A DNA stretch of 64,000 bases, taken from positions 1 through 64,000 of the forward strand of contig CAITIX010000121.1 in NCBI GenBank assembly GCA_903892565.1. Reading direction: 5' to 3'. The position numbers and the translations under genes were made by a program. Source of the stretch: an uncultured Acidobacteriia bacterium (GTDB lineage: Bacteria > Acidobacteriota > Terriglobia > Bryobacterales > Bryobacteraceae). Shown here in pieces: positions 1 through 11,594 of the stretch (within the stretch, counting starts at the first letter, position 1; every line of letters starts with the position of its first letter). The notes below the pieces were generated by a model. It was not told the origin of the DNA. It saw only the letters and a list, made by a program, of their open reading frames with translations, and did no database searches.

Positions 1-761
1 TCAATGCGCGCGACGTCTTCCAAACGGCGCTGCACGGAACGCAACTGCGCGGCGACGCTTTCGGGGTCCTCATACAAAGCCGCATACGCAGCGGCGGCCG
101 ATTCCTGCAGCCGCACGACGTTGCGCAACACGCGACGCTCGTTCTCCAACTGCGCGTCCTCTCCGGAAACCGGCGCGATGGTCTGGATTTCGTTCAGCTG
201 GAATTTCCACAAATCGGCCTGGCGAAGCTTTTCCTGCGACGTGCGCTCCAGTTCGGCCAACTCCTCCGACGCGACGCGCCAGCGCTGAAACGCCGCGCGT
301 GTTTCGCTCGCAAGATCAAAGGATCCCGCAAACGCGTCGAGCATGTCCCGCTGCACCGCCGGTGAAAACAACAACTGCTGATCGTGCTGCCCGTGGATGT
401 CGCCCACGCGCTCGGCAATTTCGCGCAGCAGCGACGCCGTCACAGGACGCCCTCCCGCAAACGCGCGCGACTTGCCGTTCGCCAGGATCTCGCGCTCCAG
501 AATGAGCTCGCCCTCTTCCGCTTCCACGCCTTCGGGAAGCTGCGCCGGGTCCACTTCAAAGATTCCGGAGATGCGCGCGCGCTCCGAACCCGTGCGAACC
601 ATCTCGGCGGCGGCGCGTGCTCCGAACAGCAGCGCCAACGCATCCACCACGATGGATTTACCGCTGCCCGTTTCGCCCGTGAGCAGATTCAGGCCGCGAT
701 GAAAACGCACGCGGACCTTTTCTACTACGGCGTAATTCTCAACCGTCAATTCGACGAGCAT
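1..761 (-). CDS. recN: DNA repair protein RecN, N-terminal part (gene runs off the left edge)
   Basis: Reverse-strand reading from ATG at 761 gives MLVELTVENYAVVEKVRVRFHRGLNLLTGETGSGKSIVVDALALLFGARA...; Walker A GETGSGKS and the RecN N-terminus. Missing from the ORF track because it is truncated at the edge. Confidence 0.93.
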   Translation of the reverse strand, partial: MLVELTVENYAVVEKVRVRFHRGLNLLTGETGSGKSIVVDALALLFGARAAAEMVRTGSERARISGIFEVDPAQLPEGVEAEEGELILEREILANGKSRAFAGGRPVTASLLREIAERVGDIHGQHDQQLLFSPAVQRDMLDAFAGSFDLASETRAAFQRWRVASEELAELERTSQEKLRQADLWKFQLNEIQTIAPVSGEDAQLENERRVLRNVVRLQESAAAAYAALYEDPESVAAQLRSVQRRLEDVARI

Positions 762-862
762 TGACTGAATTATAGCGTCCACAAAAATCGCCGTGATGAA
801 CGAGGGGAGCAATTGAGTTTTGAACCGGCGCTGCCCACCAATGCCGCTGGTATAATGCCCGA

Positions 863-1654
863 GTGCAACTGCGTAGCCTCGCCGCGATCCTCCTGCTGTC
901 CGCGTCCGCTTCTGCGCAGTGGCTGGTCTATCCAACTGCTGGGCTGCCGCGGAACCCCGATGGCAAGGTGAATCTATCGGCTCCCGCGCCGCGAACCGCA
1001 GACGGCAAAATCGATCTTTCGGGATTGTGGCAGGCGGCGAATCCCCTGCCCTGCGATGGATTCAATCGCGTGTGCACGGATCTCCCCGTAAATCCTGTGT
1101 TTTTCAACTTCGGCACGGGCCTCAAGGAAGGCATACCGTACTTGCCTTCCGCCAAAGAAAAAATGGCGCGGAAAACTCCTGCCGACGATTCGTACTTGAA
1201 CTGCATCTCGCCTGGCGGCCCACGCATGCATATGCTGCCGACGATGAAGAAATTCGTGCAGACGCCGACGCTTCTCATCATCCTCAACGAATTCGACGCC
1301 AACTTCAGGCAGATTTTTCTGGACGGACGTCCCTTACCCGTAGACCCCACGCCCAACTGGAATGGCTATTCCACCGGCAAGTGGGACGGCGATTCCCTCG
1401 TCGTGCAATCGAACGGATATCGCGACGATCAGTGGCTCGATCAGTCCGCGAGTCCTCTGACGAGCAACGCCAAGGTGACCGAGCGATTCCGTCGCCCGAC
1501 GCTTGGGAAACTGGAAATCGACGTCACCATCGACGATCCGAAGTCTTACTCTCGTCCCTTCACCGTGACACTCCATCAGGATCTGCAAGTGGATACGGAA
1601 CTGCTCGACGCCGTCTGCGCGGAAAACGAAAAAGACGTCCCGCACATAAAATAA
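863..1654 (+). CDS. Secreted hypothetical protein; paralogue of 47129..48271
   Basis: Signal peptide, then QWLVYPTAGLPRNPDGKVNLSAPAPRTADGKIDLSGLW, matching QWLNYPTKGIPRTPDGKPNLAAPAPRTADGHPDFSGLW in 47129..48271. Confidence 0.8.
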   Translation: MQLRSLAAILLLSASASAQWLVYPTAGLPRNPDGKVNLSAPAPRTADGKIDLSGLWQAANPLPCDGFNRVCTDLPVNPVFFNFGTGLKEGIPYLPSAKEKMARKTPADDSYLNCISPGGPRMHMLPTMKKFVQTPTLLIILNEFDANFRQIFLDGRPLPVDPTPNWNGYSTGKWDGDSLVVQSNGYRDDQWLDQSASPLTSNAKVTERFRRPTLGKLEIDVTIDDPKSYSRPFTVTLHQDLQVDTELLDAVCAENEKDVPHIK

Positions 1655-1988
1655 CCCCGTCGCCCGCGGCCTTCACATGCGTGCAATGAAATGAGTATAA
1701 ACTCTATGTACTCGTACTCGCCGATCTGACCAGCAACGTCCAAGGTCATGCCGGACGAAGCAGCAAATAGACAGCGTTCGGGTGTTCAATCAGATCGCAG
1801 GGTGATCGTTTCAAGATTGCAAACGCTCTATCCAGTAACACGCAGTTAGCGACACGCACTTAGCTAGAAGCAACTTGCTACACGACATCCCTCGGCGACA
1901 GGCGATATCGATTGCCTCCGTCGCGCGCCTGGGAAATGCTCACCGCAGCGAACTGTATATGCGTGTCTTCTCACGCTACTGGCCAACT

Positions 1989-3566
1989 ATGAAAATTCTG
2001 CTATACAACCCGGACAACGGGATCACGGGCAATTTCATGCCGCACTTATGGATGTTTCTGCTGCAGGCGCGTACGCCCGCCGAGCACGAGGTCGTCCTCC
2101 TGGATGGCAACGCCAAGCCGATGAATGACGAGGAACTCGTCGCGTTCGTCAAAAGCAACAAAATCGATCTCGTCGGCATTGGCGCCATGACGCGCATGAT
2201 CGCGCGCGCGTATCGTGCAGCCGACGCCTTGCGAGCAGCGGGAGTTCCCGTCGTCATGGGCGGCCCCCACGTGAGCGAGCTTCCCGATGAAGCGCTTGGG
2301 CGCAATGGCGGCATTCGTCACGCCGACGCCGTGGCGCTCGGAGAAGCCGACGACACTTGGCCGCGCATCCTGAAAGATGCCACCGCCGGCTGCTTGAAGG
2401 ACGAGTACGCACCCATCGACGCCTTCGGCCAGGAACACAAACCGGATCTCGGAGAATATCCGAAAATCGCCTGGGAATCCATCGACCTCGACCAGTTCAA
2501 TCAGATCCCGAAGTTCCTGCGGCCTGTCTTTAAACAATGCGGAATTGAGTTCGAGCAATTCCATCTCATCCCCATTGAATCCGGCCGCGGTTGCCCCTAC
2601 GGATGCGAGTTCTGCACGGTCACGGGATTCTTCGGCGACTCCATCCGCTTCCGCACCAACGAGAGCGTGGTCGACGAACTCTTGCGCATCAAGGCGCGCT
2701 CAAAGAGGGAACGCGGTAAAGTCGCAATCTTCTTCGTCGATGATAATTTCGCCATCAATGTAAAGCGTACGAAATCGCTTCTGCGCGCCATCATCGCCGC
2801 GAAAGCACAATTGGCCTGGGTGGGACAGATTAGCGCGAATCTTCTGCGCGACGAAGAACTGGTGGACCTCATCGCGGAATCCGGCGGCAAGTGGGTCTTC
2901 ATTGGCATGGAATCGTTGGATCCCGCCAATCTGAAGGACGTCAACAAAAGCTTCAACAAGCCCGGCGAGTATGCCGACGTGCTGGCGCGCTTGGCCAAGC
3001 GCAATGTCTACGCCATCACGTCATTCATCTTCGGATTAGATAACGATACGCCGGGAGTGGCAAGCCGCACCCTCGCCGAAATCAGCAAATGGCCTCCAGG
3101 ATTGCCCGTTTTTGGCCAGATCACGCCGTTCCCTTCGACGCCTTTGTATACGAGGCTTGCGAAAGAGGGGCGCCTCACACGACCGACCCACTGGCTGGAT
3201 TTCGCCCCGTTCAAAATGGCGCATACACCTCTGAAGATGTCCATCACCGAAGTCCACAAAGAAGTGACGCAGGCCTGGACTGATACCTATGCGCCCGAGA
3301 ACACAAAGCGTGCGATGCGCAAGATCGCCGATGCGCCGGTGCCTTACAAAATCAGTCACCTCATCGCTCGCCTGTGCTTCCGCGGTATCTATTTCCCGCA
3401 GAAGGGATCTCTCGCGTGGCTGAAGGTGATGCTCGAAAACCGCAGCGTGATCCTGCGCATCGTGCTGGACTCGTTCACGAAATGGCGCGGCGCCGCCGGC
3501 GCAGGAGTGCAACTCGGATTCGATACCGGCGTGAGGCCGGTCGAGGCGAAGGCTCCGACGCAATAG
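1989..3566 (+). CDS. B12-binding domain radical SAM protein
   Basis: N-terminal MKILLYNPDNG (track ORF starts at 1875, ATG at 1989 more likely); GRGCPYGCEFCTVTGFFG contains CxxxCxxC; HxxN-type oxidation fold not checked. Confidence 0.88.
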   Translation: MKILLYNPDNGITGNFMPHLWMFLLQARTPAEHEVVLLDGNAKPMNDEELVAFVKSNKIDLVGIGAMTRMIARAYRAADALRAAGVPVVMGGPHVSELPDEALGRNGGIRHADAVALGEADDTWPRILKDATAGCLKDEYAPIDAFGQEHKPDLGEYPKIAWESIDLDQFNQIPKFLRPVFKQCGIEFEQFHLIPIESGRGCPYGCEFCTVTGFFGDSIRFRTNESVVDELLRIKARSKRERGKVAIFFVDDNFAINVKRTKSLLRAIIAAKAQLAWVGQISANLLRDEELVDLIAESGGKWVFIGMESLDPANLKDVNKSFNKPGEYADVLARLAKRNVYAITSFIFGLDNDTPGVASRTLAEISKWPPGLPVFGQITPFPSTPLYTRLAKEGRLTRPTHWLDFAPFKMAHTPLKMSITEVHKEVTQAWTDTYAPENTKRAMRKIADAPVPYKISHLIARLCFRGIYFPQKGSLAWLKVMLENRSVILRIVLDSFTKWRGAAGAGVQLGFDTGVRPVEAKAPTQ

Positions 3567-3596
3567 TCGGCGCAAGGCCCGGCAAAAGCATTAAGC

Positions 3597-4223
3597 TCAG
3601 CCTGTTACCGCAATCCATTCCGCGACACGGGACGCGAGCTTCCCTTCTTCCGGAAAAAGATCGCCGATCACAGCAATGGAATCGGCTCCCGCTTCGAGCA
3701 CCGCGCGCGCGTTGGCCCGCGTGATGCCGCCGATGGCGACCAATGGCCGCGCAGTCAGTGGCCGCAGCCGCTTCAGTTCCTCTAATCCCACCACCGGATC
3801 GGGATTCTCTTTCGTCGTGGTCCCGAAAATGGGCCCCAGTGCAAGATAGTCGACAGGTTCAGCCGCGGCCGCCCGCAGCTGCTGTTCGTTGTGCGTGGAG
3901 AAGCCGATCGCCAAATCCGCGCCAGTAACCTTTCGAGCAGCCGACGGAGGAAGATCCTCTTGCCCCACATGCAACGCCGCTCCCAGCACGCGTGCAAGGT
4001 CCGCGCGATCATTCACGACGAACAGCGCACCGGCGTCCCCGCAGAGCTTCGAGATCCGCTCCATATCTTCCAGCGTTTCGCGCGACACGAGCCCTTTGTG
4101 CCGAACCTGTAGAATGCGCGAGCCCGCACCCAGCATCTGCCGCGCGGCTTCCAGCAGCGCAATGTCGTGTTTTGCCGCGACCGTCGTATCGAGAATCGGA
4201 TAAAAGCGAGGCAGAGCGATCAT
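3597..4223 (-). CDS. thiE: Thiamine phosphate synthase
   Basis: [75 protein letters not shown]. Confidence 0.92.
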   Translation of the reverse strand: MIALPRFYPILDTTVAAKHDIALLEAARQMLGAGSRILQVRHKGLVSRETLEDMERISKLCGDAGALFVVNDRADLARVLGAALHVGQEDLPPSAARKVTGADLAIGFSTHNEQQLRAAAAEPVDYLALGPIFGTTTKENPDPVVGLEELKRLRPLTARPLVAIGGITRANARAVLEAGADSIAVIGDLFPEEGKLASRVAEWIAVTG

Positions 4224-4663
4224 GCGGCAGCGGCGAGCACTTCGTCCGAATTCGGCTTTCCTCTGCGGGCATACCGAATCAATCCATCGGGACCGATCAA
4301 ATAGACCGTTCGCTTCACAATCAATCCCTTTGTGCGATACTGCGCACCGACCTTCTGCCCACTATCAATCAAGAGCGGAAAGGGAAGCTGGCTGGTTTTA
4401 CGAAATTTGCTGTGACTGGAAGCGTTCTGCGGATTCACGCCGAACACGAGCGTGTTCTTAGCCGCCGCCTGCGGCCATCGATCCCGAAACTCGCACAGCT
4501 GGCTGCGGCAAACGGTAGTGTCGTCGCCAGGATAAAAGACGAGGACAACATTTTTGCCACGCAGATCGTGGAGCGACACAATCTTCCCGTCCTGATCGGG
4601 AAGCGAAAAGTCGGGTGCGGCATCACCCACCGCGAGAGGTTCGGAAAAAAGCCAATCCAGCAC
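4220..4663 (-). CDS. Peroxiredoxin (Bcp/AhpC-TSA family)
   Basis: [49 protein letters not shown]; overlaps thiE by 4 nt. Confidence 0.9.
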   Translation of the reverse strand: MLDWLFSEPLAVGDAAPDFSLPDQDGKIVSLHDLRGKNVVLVFYPGDDTTVCRSQLCEFRDRWPQAAAKNTLVFGVNPQNASSHSKFRKTSQLPFPLLIDSGQKVGAQYRTKGLIVKRTVYLIGPDGLIRYARRGKPNSDEVLAAAA

Positions 4664-4732
4664 GTGTTCCTATTGTAGAGGCTCCAGGTGTGTATAAGCT
4701 TAGTTGTCGGCGCAGGCCGCTGGCTGAGAGGT

Positions 4733-5437
4733 CTACGCGCGGACTTGCTCCGCGGGAGCGGGCTCCATCGTGAAACTGTATCCGAAACCGCGGACGCTGC
4801 GAATGAACGACGACCCATCTTCTGTTTCGATCTTCTGCCGTAGACGCAGGATGTACACGTCCACCGTGCGATCCGTCACCGCGCGATCATGTCCCCACAC
4901 GGCATCCAGAAGCTGCTCGCGGCTGAAGACAACACCCGGGCGGCTCATCAGGAATTCCAGGAGCCGGAACTCCGTCGCAGTCAGTGTTACTTCTTGCCCA
5001 CCCAGCATGACATTGCAGCGGGCGCGATCCAGTTCCAAGTCTCCTGCGCGCATGACCTTCGTTGCGGGGGCTTGGCCGCGGAAATGAATCTTGATGCGTG
5101 CGATCAGTTCGCGGATGAAGAACGGCTTGACGATGTAATCGTTCGCCCCGAGCTCCAGCCCCACAATGCGGTCCGTTTCGGACGCCCGCGCCGTGAGGAA
5201 AATCACGGGAATGTGGGCCAATTCCTGGCTGGCGCGGATGGCCTTGCAAATTTCCAGCCCGTCGGAGTCCGGCAACATGACATCCAGCAGGATCAGATCC
5301 GGACGTTCGCGCTTGCAGAGGTCCACCGCACCTCGGCCCGTTTGCAACCCGACGAACTGAAATCCTTCTTTTTCGAGGTTGTATTGAACCAGACGGAACA
5401 GGTCGGCGTCGTCTTCAACCAGAACAATCTTCTTCAT
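4733..5437 (-). CDS. OmpR/PhoB-type response regulator
   Basis: MKKIVLVEDDADLFRLVQYNLEKEGF receiver; DLILLDVMLPDSDGLE; C-terminal winged helix TATEFRLLEFLMSRPGVVFSREQLLDAVWG. Confidence 0.93.
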   Translation of the reverse strand: MKKIVLVEDDADLFRLVQYNLEKEGFQFVGLQTGRGAVDLCKRERPDLILLDVMLPDSDGLEICKAIRASQELAHIPVIFLTARASETDRIVGLELGANDYIVKPFFIRELIARIKIHFRGQAPATKVMRAGDLELDRARCNVMLGGQEVTLTATEFRLLEFLMSRPGVVFSREQLLDAVWGHDRAVTDRTVDVYILRLRQKIETEDGSSFIRSVRGFGYSFTMEPAPAEQVRA

Positions 5438-5583
5438 GGCGTCACCCAGCTCCAGTGTAACCTGCGAAGTGTTACAGCAAGATTAACGGACGCAGGGAAA
5501 AAGCCCCTATAGGGGGAATTACAAGCATATCTGCGGGAATAGATCCCTCCAAACAGCCGGATACGGCGCGGGAAAGCAGGGAA

Positions 5584-5661
5584 TGGGGCGGCTGATGGGA
5601 TTTGAACCCATGACATCCAGAATCACAATCTGGCGCTACTACCAGCTGAGCTACAGCCGCC
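5584..5661 (-). tRNA. tRNA-His (GTG anticodon), CCA encoded
   Basis: Minus strand GGCGGCTGTAGCTCAGCTGGTAGTAGCGCCAGATTGTGATTCTGGATGTCATGGGTTCAAATCCCATCAGCCGCCCCA; cloverleaf fits with G-1:C73 (His identity) and GTG anticodon. Confidence 0.96.
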
Positions 5662-5731
5662 GCAAGGGGTCGAACACTTCTAGTTTAACACCGCTCGGGC
5701 CGAGCGCGAACCGTCGGCCCGTCGAGCGGTT

Positions 5732-7183
5732 TTATTTAAGTCCGGCCTTCTTCCACATCGCGTCCACGCGTGAGCGCACATCCGCCGGCATCTTGATCAC
5801 CTCGGGCCACGGACGCGTGAACCCTTCGCCGGGCCATTTCTTCGTCGCATCGACTCCCATCTTCGATCCGTAATTTTCCAGACGGCTCGCATGATCGAGA
5901 GAATCCACCGGCCCCATCACAAACTGGATGTCACGTTCGGGATCAATGTTATTGAGGGCCCTCCAAGCGACTTCATTGAAGTTCTGCACGTCGACATCTT
6001 CATCCACCACCACGATGACTTTCGAGAACATCGCCTGCCCTAATCCCCAAATCGCGTGCATCACTTTACGGGCGTGCCCCGGATAAGACTTGCGAATCGA
6101 AACCAGGATCAAGTTGTGGAAGACACCCTCGGCGGGCATCGCAATGTCGCGCACTTCGGGCAACTGCATGCGCATCAGCGGTAGAAAAATCCGCTCGATG
6201 GCCTTACCCATGTAGAAATCCTCCATCGGAGGCGGCCCAACAATGGTCGTCGCATACACAGGATTCTTGCGATGCGTGATGCACTCGATGTGGAACACGG
6301 GATATTCGCCTTCGAGCGAATAGAAGCCCGTGTGATCGCCAAACGGACCTTCCGTCCGCAGCTCGCCCAGTTCCACATAGCCTTCCAATACGATTTCGGA
6401 ATTCGCGGGAACTTCCAGATCGACGGTTTCGCACTTCACCATCTCCACCGGCTTCGAGCGCAGGAATCCCGCGATCATCATTTCATCCATATCCGGCGGC
6501 ATCGGCAGAATCGCCGAATACATCGTCGCGGGATCCGCCCCTATCGCCACGGCAACCGGCATGCGCGTATTCTTGCCCGCGGCTTTCAAGCGACGATAGT
6601 GCTCGGCGCCCTGCTTGTGCGTCTGCCAGTGCATGCCCGTAGTGCGGTGATCGAACACCTGCATGCGATAGCAACCGCAGTTGCGCTTCCCCGTATCCGG
6701 ATTGCGCGAGAACACCATCGGCAGCGTGATATAGCGACCGCCATCATCCGGCCAACAATGCAGGATCGGAAAATCGTCGAGCGAAAAGTCGTTGCGCCGG
6801 ATCACTTCCTTACACGGACCGCTATCGACGATCTTTGGGAAAAACGCCCCGACCTCGGCCAGCATCGGCAGCATTTTCAATTTGCCCATAATGCCTTCGG
6901 GCATCTTCATCTGAAGATATTCCGCAATGCGCGCCGCAATCTCTTCGGTAGAATCCACGCCGAGCGCAATCTGCATGCGCTTGTCGCTCGCAAAAGCATT
7001 GATCAGCAGCGGGACGTTCGATCCCTTGGGCTTTTCGAACAGCAGCGCAGGGCCGCCCGTCTTGACACTGCGATCGGAAAACTCGGTAATCTCTAAATGT
7101 GGATCCACCTCGAACGGGATGCGTTTGAGTTCGCCATTTTTTTCTAGCGCGCGGATGAAGTCTCGGAGGTCGGCATAAGCCAT
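5732..7183 (-). CDS. UbiD family decarboxylase
   Basis: MAYADLRDFIRALEKNGELKRIPFEVDPHLEITEFSDR...; GPFGDHTGFYS, ITHRKNPVYATTIVGPPPMEDFYMGKA. Track ORF starts at 7309; ATG at 7183 fits the family start. Confidence 0.92.
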   Translation of the reverse strand: MAYADLRDFIRALEKNGELKRIPFEVDPHLEITEFSDRSVKTGGPALLFEKPKGSNVPLLINAFASDKRMQIALGVDSTEEIAARIAEYLQMKMPEGIMGKLKMLPMLAEVGAFFPKIVDSGPCKEVIRRNDFSLDDFPILHCWPDDGGRYITLPMVFSRNPDTGKRNCGCYRMQVFDHRTTGMHWQTHKQGAEHYRRLKAAGKNTRMPVAVAIGADPATMYSAILPMPPDMDEMMIAGFLRSKPVEMVKCETVDLEVPANSEIVLEGYVELGELRTEGPFGDHTGFYSLEGEYPVFHIECITHRKNPVYATTIVGPPPMEDFYMGKAIERIFLPLMRMQLPEVRDIAMPAEGVFHNLILVSIRKSYPGHARKVMHAIWGLGQAMFSKVIVVVDEDVDVQNFNEVAWRALNNIDPERDIQFVMGPVDSLDHASRLENYGSKMGVDATKKWPGEGFTRPWPEVIKMPADVRSRVDAMWKKAGLK

Positions 7184-7193
7184 AATCTTAACT

Positions 7194-7904
7194 ATGACAA
7201 ACAGAACGGCTCTTGTTACAGGTGCCAGTCGGGGCATCGGCTTGGCGTGCGCCAAAGCGCTGGCTGCGGGAGGCGCTCGTGTGATCCTGGCGTCGCGCGA
7301 TTTAACCAAGTTGGAAGAGGCAGCCTCCCATATTCCCGGCTCTTCGTGGATTCAACTGGACCTCTCTTCCCCCGAATCCATTAAGGACGCCTTCGCCAAG
7401 GCCGGCCATGTCGATATCCTCGTCAACAATGCGGCGCTCACGAAAGACGGCCTGGCGCTACGCATGAAGAAAGACGATTGGGACTCGGTCCTCAACGTCA
7501 ACCTGACCGGCGCGTTCCTTGCGATTCAGCAAGTGCTGCAGCCAATGATGAAGCAGCGCTGGGGACGGATCATCAACATTGCGTCGATCGTGGGCCAGAC
7601 CGGAAATCCGGGACAGTCAAACTACGTGGCATCGAAGGCCGGATTGATCGGACTCACGAAATCGCTCGCCCAAGAAATTGCCAGCCGCAACATCACGGTG
7701 AACGCCATCGCTCCCGGCTTCATCGAAACCGACATGACCTCCGTGTTGTCCGACGAACTCAAGAACAACATGCTGGCGCACATTCCGCTAAAACGCTTTG
7801 GCCAGCCGAGCGAGATCGCCGCCGCGGTGAAATTCCTGGCCAGCGAAAACGCCGGCTACATCACGGGCACGGTGCTCAACGTCAACGGTGGAATGTATAT
7901 GTAG
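7194..7904 (+). CDS. fabG: 3-oxoacyl-ACP reductase-like SDR
   Basis: TGASRGIGLA, NNAALTKDGLALRM, SIVGQTGNPGQSNYVASKAGLIGLTKSLAQEIASRNITVNAIAPGFIETDM. Confidence 0.92.
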   Translation: MTNRTALVTGASRGIGLACAKALAAGGARVILASRDLTKLEEAASHIPGSSWIQLDLSSPESIKDAFAKAGHVDILVNNAALTKDGLALRMKKDDWDSVLNVNLTGAFLAIQQVLQPMMKQRWGRIINIASIVGQTGNPGQSNYVASKAGLIGLTKSLAQEIASRNITVNAIAPGFIETDMTSVLSDELKNNMLAHIPLKRFGQPSEIAAAVKFLASENAGYITGTVLNVNGGMYM

Positions 7905-7939
7905 AGTGAGCCTGGCCAGGACTTAGGCTTGGCCAGGAA

Positions 7940-9142
7940 TTAGAAGTGAGGAGCCAGAAGCGCAAGCTGACGCCTCACTTGTTCAAGGACGTCCGGCGCG
8001 TTCCCGTCGAGCACCGTTCCATTCGGCCTCCAACGCGCGGCCATCCGTTCGCTGACGAATCCTTTTGCGATGCTGATCAACGACACGCCGCACGCCGAAG
8101 CCACGTGCCCTCCGGCGGAATCGTAGCCGACATAAAGCTTGGATCGCTCGATCTGCGCGGCAAAAGGAGCAAAATCCCCTTGATGCGTGCGTGCTCCCGG
8201 CGGCAATGCCCGCTCCACGCGCTCGGCTTCGGCAGCACCGCCGCCCTTGTCGACGAGCAACGACGCTCCTGTTTCTGCCAGCATCGCGAGCAAGGCGCGC
8301 TCAAAATCTCCAGCGATCCGCTTCGACTCGTTTTCGCCGACGCCCAGGCTGACGGTGATGTCCGCAGGTTCTTCTTCATCGCGCAATATTTCTAGTTCCG
8401 CGTCTTCGAGTTCCGCCGGCTCCGGCGCAATGTACGGTCGCGCATAATCGACGCCGAACGTTTCGCGGGCCCAATGCGCCGCAAGATCGGACAATCGGCC
8501 ATTACCCTCGCCCCCGTACGAGCGACTGGGGAAGAAAAAATAATCCTGCTCGTCACAAACGGAGATGAGCCCCAATTGCGAGAGGCGGGAATCCGTATCA
8601 ATCACGATGCCGTCTTTGAGCCACAGCGCCGCGGACGCATGCAAACGATCTGCCAGCGTCCCACCCCTGGCATATGGACCCGGAAAAGGATAGATGCACC
8701 CATCATCGGCGAACAACTCGTAACATTTTTGCGGACCCACCAGCACAATCTCCGCGCGCGGAAAGCGGCGCTTCGCGGCATCCAGCAAAACGCTCGTCAC
8801 CGCGACATCCGCGCCCAGCGTGATCCGCGACAACACATACACACGATTTACTACATCCGGGATTTTGGGACATTCCGCGGGGGGCTTTCGCAAGCGCGAC
8901 TGCAATTCCGGCGCGACGCGCAGGATCACATCGGACATCAGGCGATCGTAAACCGCGCACAGCCGAGGCTCGAATAGATCGCCCAGCCGTTCGACAACAA
9001 CCGAAAACAGGGCGCGTCCGGAATTTTCGGCAATCGCGCGATCAAGGAGCTCGCCCGACCATTGCCCATCGTTTAAGCAAAGAGCCAGCAGCTCTTGGCA
9101 AGCGCGATGAGAAGCATTATCCGGATTAGAGATATTTCCCAA
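7940..9142 (-). CDS. Glycosyltransferase family 9-like / heptosyltransferase-fold protein
   Basis: [71 protein letters not shown]. Confidence 0.6.
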   Translation of the reverse strand: MGNISNPDNASHRACQELLALCLNDGQWSGELLDRAIAENSGRALFSVVVERLGDLFEPRLCAVYDRLMSDVILRVAPELQSRLRKPPAECPKIPDVVNRVYVLSRITLGADVAVTSVLLDAAKRRFPRAEIVLVGPQKCYELFADDGCIYPFPGPYARGGTLADRLHASAALWLKDGIVIDTDSRLSQLGLISVCDEQDYFFFPSRSYGGEGNGRLSDLAAHWARETFGVDYARPYIAPEPAELEDAELEILRDEEEPADITVSLGVGENESKRIAGDFERALLAMLAETGASLLVDKGGGAAEAERVERALPPGARTHQGDFAPFAAQIERSKLYVGYDSAGGHVASACGVSLISIAKGFVSERMAARWRPNGTVLDGNAPDVLEQVRRQLALLAPHF

Positions 9143-9983
9143 CCAGGAGCTCCAACTTCGCGCGTGTCGCCGGAGGAATCGTCTTGCGATCCGTGATCAG
9201 CGCGTGCGCCAACGCGCTTCCGCATTTGCAGGTACGTTCTGCCGGCATCGCGGCGACAGCAGCAGCGACCAGCTTGCTCGCATTCTCGGCGTTCTTGTGC
9301 AACACGGCGATGATCTGATCCACGGTGACGGCGTCGTGATCGGGATGCCAGCAATCGTAGTCCGTCACCATGGCGATCGTGACGTAACAGAGCTCCGCTT
9401 CGCGCGCGAGCTTGGCCTCCTGCAAATTCGTCATGCCGATGACGTCGGCGCCCCAGCTGCGATACAAGTTCGATTCCGCGAGCGTCGAAAACGCCGGCCC
9501 TTCCATGCACACGTACGTTCCACCGGTCTTCGCATTCACTCCGGCGGTCTGTGCCGCAGCCTGTGCCACCTTCGCTAGTTGCCCGCACACAGGATGCGCG
9601 AAACTGACATGCGCTACCAGCCCTTCGCCGAAGAATGTCGACACGCGGCCGCGCGTACGATCAATAAATTGATCGGGCAGCACGAAGTCCATCGGCTTGT
9701 GTTCTTCTTTCAGCGACCCCACCGCGCTCAACGAAAGAATTCGCTCCACGCCCAGCGCCTTGAAGCCATAAATGTTCGCGCGGAAATTCAGCTCCGACGG
9801 CGAGATGCGATGTCCCTTGCCGTGACGCGCCAAAAACGCGACCTCTTTGCCCGCGAGCTTCCCGACGACATAGGGGTCCGATGGCTCGCCCCACGGCGTT
9901 TCCACCGTGCGCTCTTCTTCCGCTTCAAATCCCGGCATGGAATAGAGTCCGCTGCCGCCAATAATGCCGATCTTAGGATTCAT
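9126..9983 (-). CDS. mtnP: S-methyl-5'-thioadenosine phosphorylase
   Basis: [76 protein letters not shown]. Confidence 0.93.
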   Translation of the reverse strand: MNPKIGIIGGSGLYSMPGFEAEEERTVETPWGEPSDPYVVGKLAGKEVAFLARHGKGHRISPSELNFRANIYGFKALGVERILSLSAVGSLKEEHKPMDFVLPDQFIDRTRGRVSTFFGEGLVAHVSFAHPVCGQLAKVAQAAAQTAGVNAKTGGTYVCMEGPAFSTLAESNLYRSWGADVIGMTNLQEAKLAREAELCYVTIAMVTDYDCWHPDHDAVTVDQIIAVLHKNAENASKLVAAAVAAMPAERTCKCGSALAHALITDRKTIPPATRAKLELLVGKYL

Positions 9984-9989
9984 GTGAAT

Positions 9990-10436
9990 TTAGGCCTGTA
10001 TCAATTCCAACAAAACGCCGCCCGTGGAGGAAGGATGCACAAAAACATAGAGGTGCCCACCCGCTCCCGCTCGCGGCTCATTCAAAATACGCGCACCCGA
10101 GGATCGCAGACGTTCGACCGTTGTCGCCAGATCCGGAACGCGCAGCGCGACGTGATGCAAACCCTCGCCGCGCTTTTCGATAAATCTACCAATCACCGAA
10201 TCCGGCGCCGCGGCCTCAATCAACTCGATGCGAGGATCTCCGCCTGACGAACCGAGCGGCAGCATCGCGACATTCACGTTTTCAACCGCCACGTTTTCCC
10301 GCAACGCAACACGCAATCCCAATTGATCTTGGTAGAACTGTAGAGCCTGATCGAGCGAGCGCACGGCGATTCCCAGGTGATCGACGCGCGTCGCCCCGTC
10401 GACTGAGGCGTCGCTTGAAGCAGGCCGTTCAGACAT
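9990..10436 (-). CDS. mce: Methylmalonyl-CoA epimerase
   Basis: [54 protein letters not shown]. Confidence 0.9.
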   Translation of the reverse strand: MSERPASSDASVDGATRVDHLGIAVRSLDQALQFYQDQLGLRVALRENVAVENVNVAMLPLGSSGGDPRIELIEAAAPDSVIGRFIEKRGEGLHHVALRVPDLATTVERLRSSGARILNEPRAGAGGHLYVFVHPSSTGGVLLELIQA

Positions 10437-11586
10437 GCGAAGGATCGCTCTTCAGCAATTGACGTGCGATGACCAGCTTCTGAATTTCGCTCGTGCCTTC
10501 GCCAATCGTGCACAATTTCACGTCGCGGTAGAACTTCTCCACCGGATAATCTTTCATGAATCCATAGCCGCCGTGGATTTGCACGGCCTCATTGCACACG
10601 CGCACCGCAATCTCCGACGCAAACAACTTCGCCATAGCGGATTCTTTATTCACGCTCTGTCCGCTATCCTTCATCCACGCGGCACGCAACGTCAGCAGCC
10701 GCGCGGCATCAATCTCCGTCGCCATATCCGCCAGCTTGTGTTGAATGGCTTGAAATTCCGAGATAAACCGACCGAACTGCTTCCGCTGCTTCGAATACTG
10801 TAGCGCCGCTTCATACGCGCCCTGTGCGATGCCAAGCGACAGGGCGGCGATGGAGATTCGTCCGCCATCTAAAATGCGCAGCGCATCGACGAAGCCTTCT
10901 CCGGCGCGACCGCACAACTGCGAGGCGGGCACGCGGCAATCGGACAAAATCATTTCATTCGTAGGAGAACAGCGCATGCCGAGCTTGTTCTCTTTCTTGC
11001 CGGAGCGGAAACCCGGAGTTCCCTTCTCCACCAGAAACGCCGAGATGCCATGCTGCGCCGCCGAGCGATCCGTCATCGCCATCACGACACAAACGTCCGC
11101 GAGTTCGCCATTCGTCGTGAACGTCTTGCTCCCGTTGATGATCCACTGATCGCCTTCGAGAACCGCGCGCGTGTGCGTGCCCCCGGCGTCGGACCCGGAC
11201 TCGGGCTCAGTCAACGCCCAGGACCCGATCCATTCCCCCGACGCAAGTTTCGGAACATAGCGACGACGCTGCTCATCGTTGCCCGCCACATATATATGAT
11301 TCGTGCACAGTGAAATGTGCGCCGCGACGCTCAACGCGACCGAAGGATCCACGCGCGCAAGCTCTTCTACAACGATGGAATACTCGACGTAGTTGTATCC
11401 CGACCCGCCCAGCTCCTCCGGGAAGATGGCGCCCAACACGCCCATCTTGCCGAGTTTGCGAAACACGTCGACCGGAAACGTCTGCGCCTCGTCCCACTCC
11501 ATGACGTGCGGCTTCATCTCCGCTTCGGCAAACTCCCGAATGGTGCGGCGCAGCTGCTTGTGTTCGTCGGTGTAGCCGAATTCCAT
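10429..11586 (-). CDS. Acyl-CoA dehydrogenase
   Basis: [78 protein letters not shown]. Confidence 0.94.
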   Translation of the reverse strand: MEFGYTDEHKQLRRTIREFAEAEMKPHVMEWDEAQTFPVDVFRKLGKMGVLGAIFPEELGGSGYNYVEYSIVVEELARVDPSVALSVAAHISLCTNHIYVAGNDEQRRRYVPKLASGEWIGSWALTEPESGSDAGGTHTRAVLEGDQWIINGSKTFTTNGELADVCVVMAMTDRSAAQHGISAFLVEKGTPGFRSGKKENKLGMRCSPTNEMILSDCRVPASQLCGRAGEGFVDALRILDGGRISIAALSLGIAQGAYEAALQYSKQRKQFGRFISEFQAIQHKLADMATEIDAARLLTLRAAWMKDSGQSVNKESAMAKLFASEIAVRVCNEAVQIHGGYGFMKDYPVEKFYRDVKLCTIGEGTSEIQKLVIARQLLKSDPSHV

Positions 11587-11594
11587 AATGAACG

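Noticed and set aside
1838-1866. Two-copy acacgca(g/c)ttagc repeat before the radical SAM gene
   Set aside because: Very short and only two imperfect copies; not distinguishable from chance.
6272-7096. 274-aa ORF antisense to the UbiD gene
   Set aside because: His/Arg-rich shadow ORF without motif.
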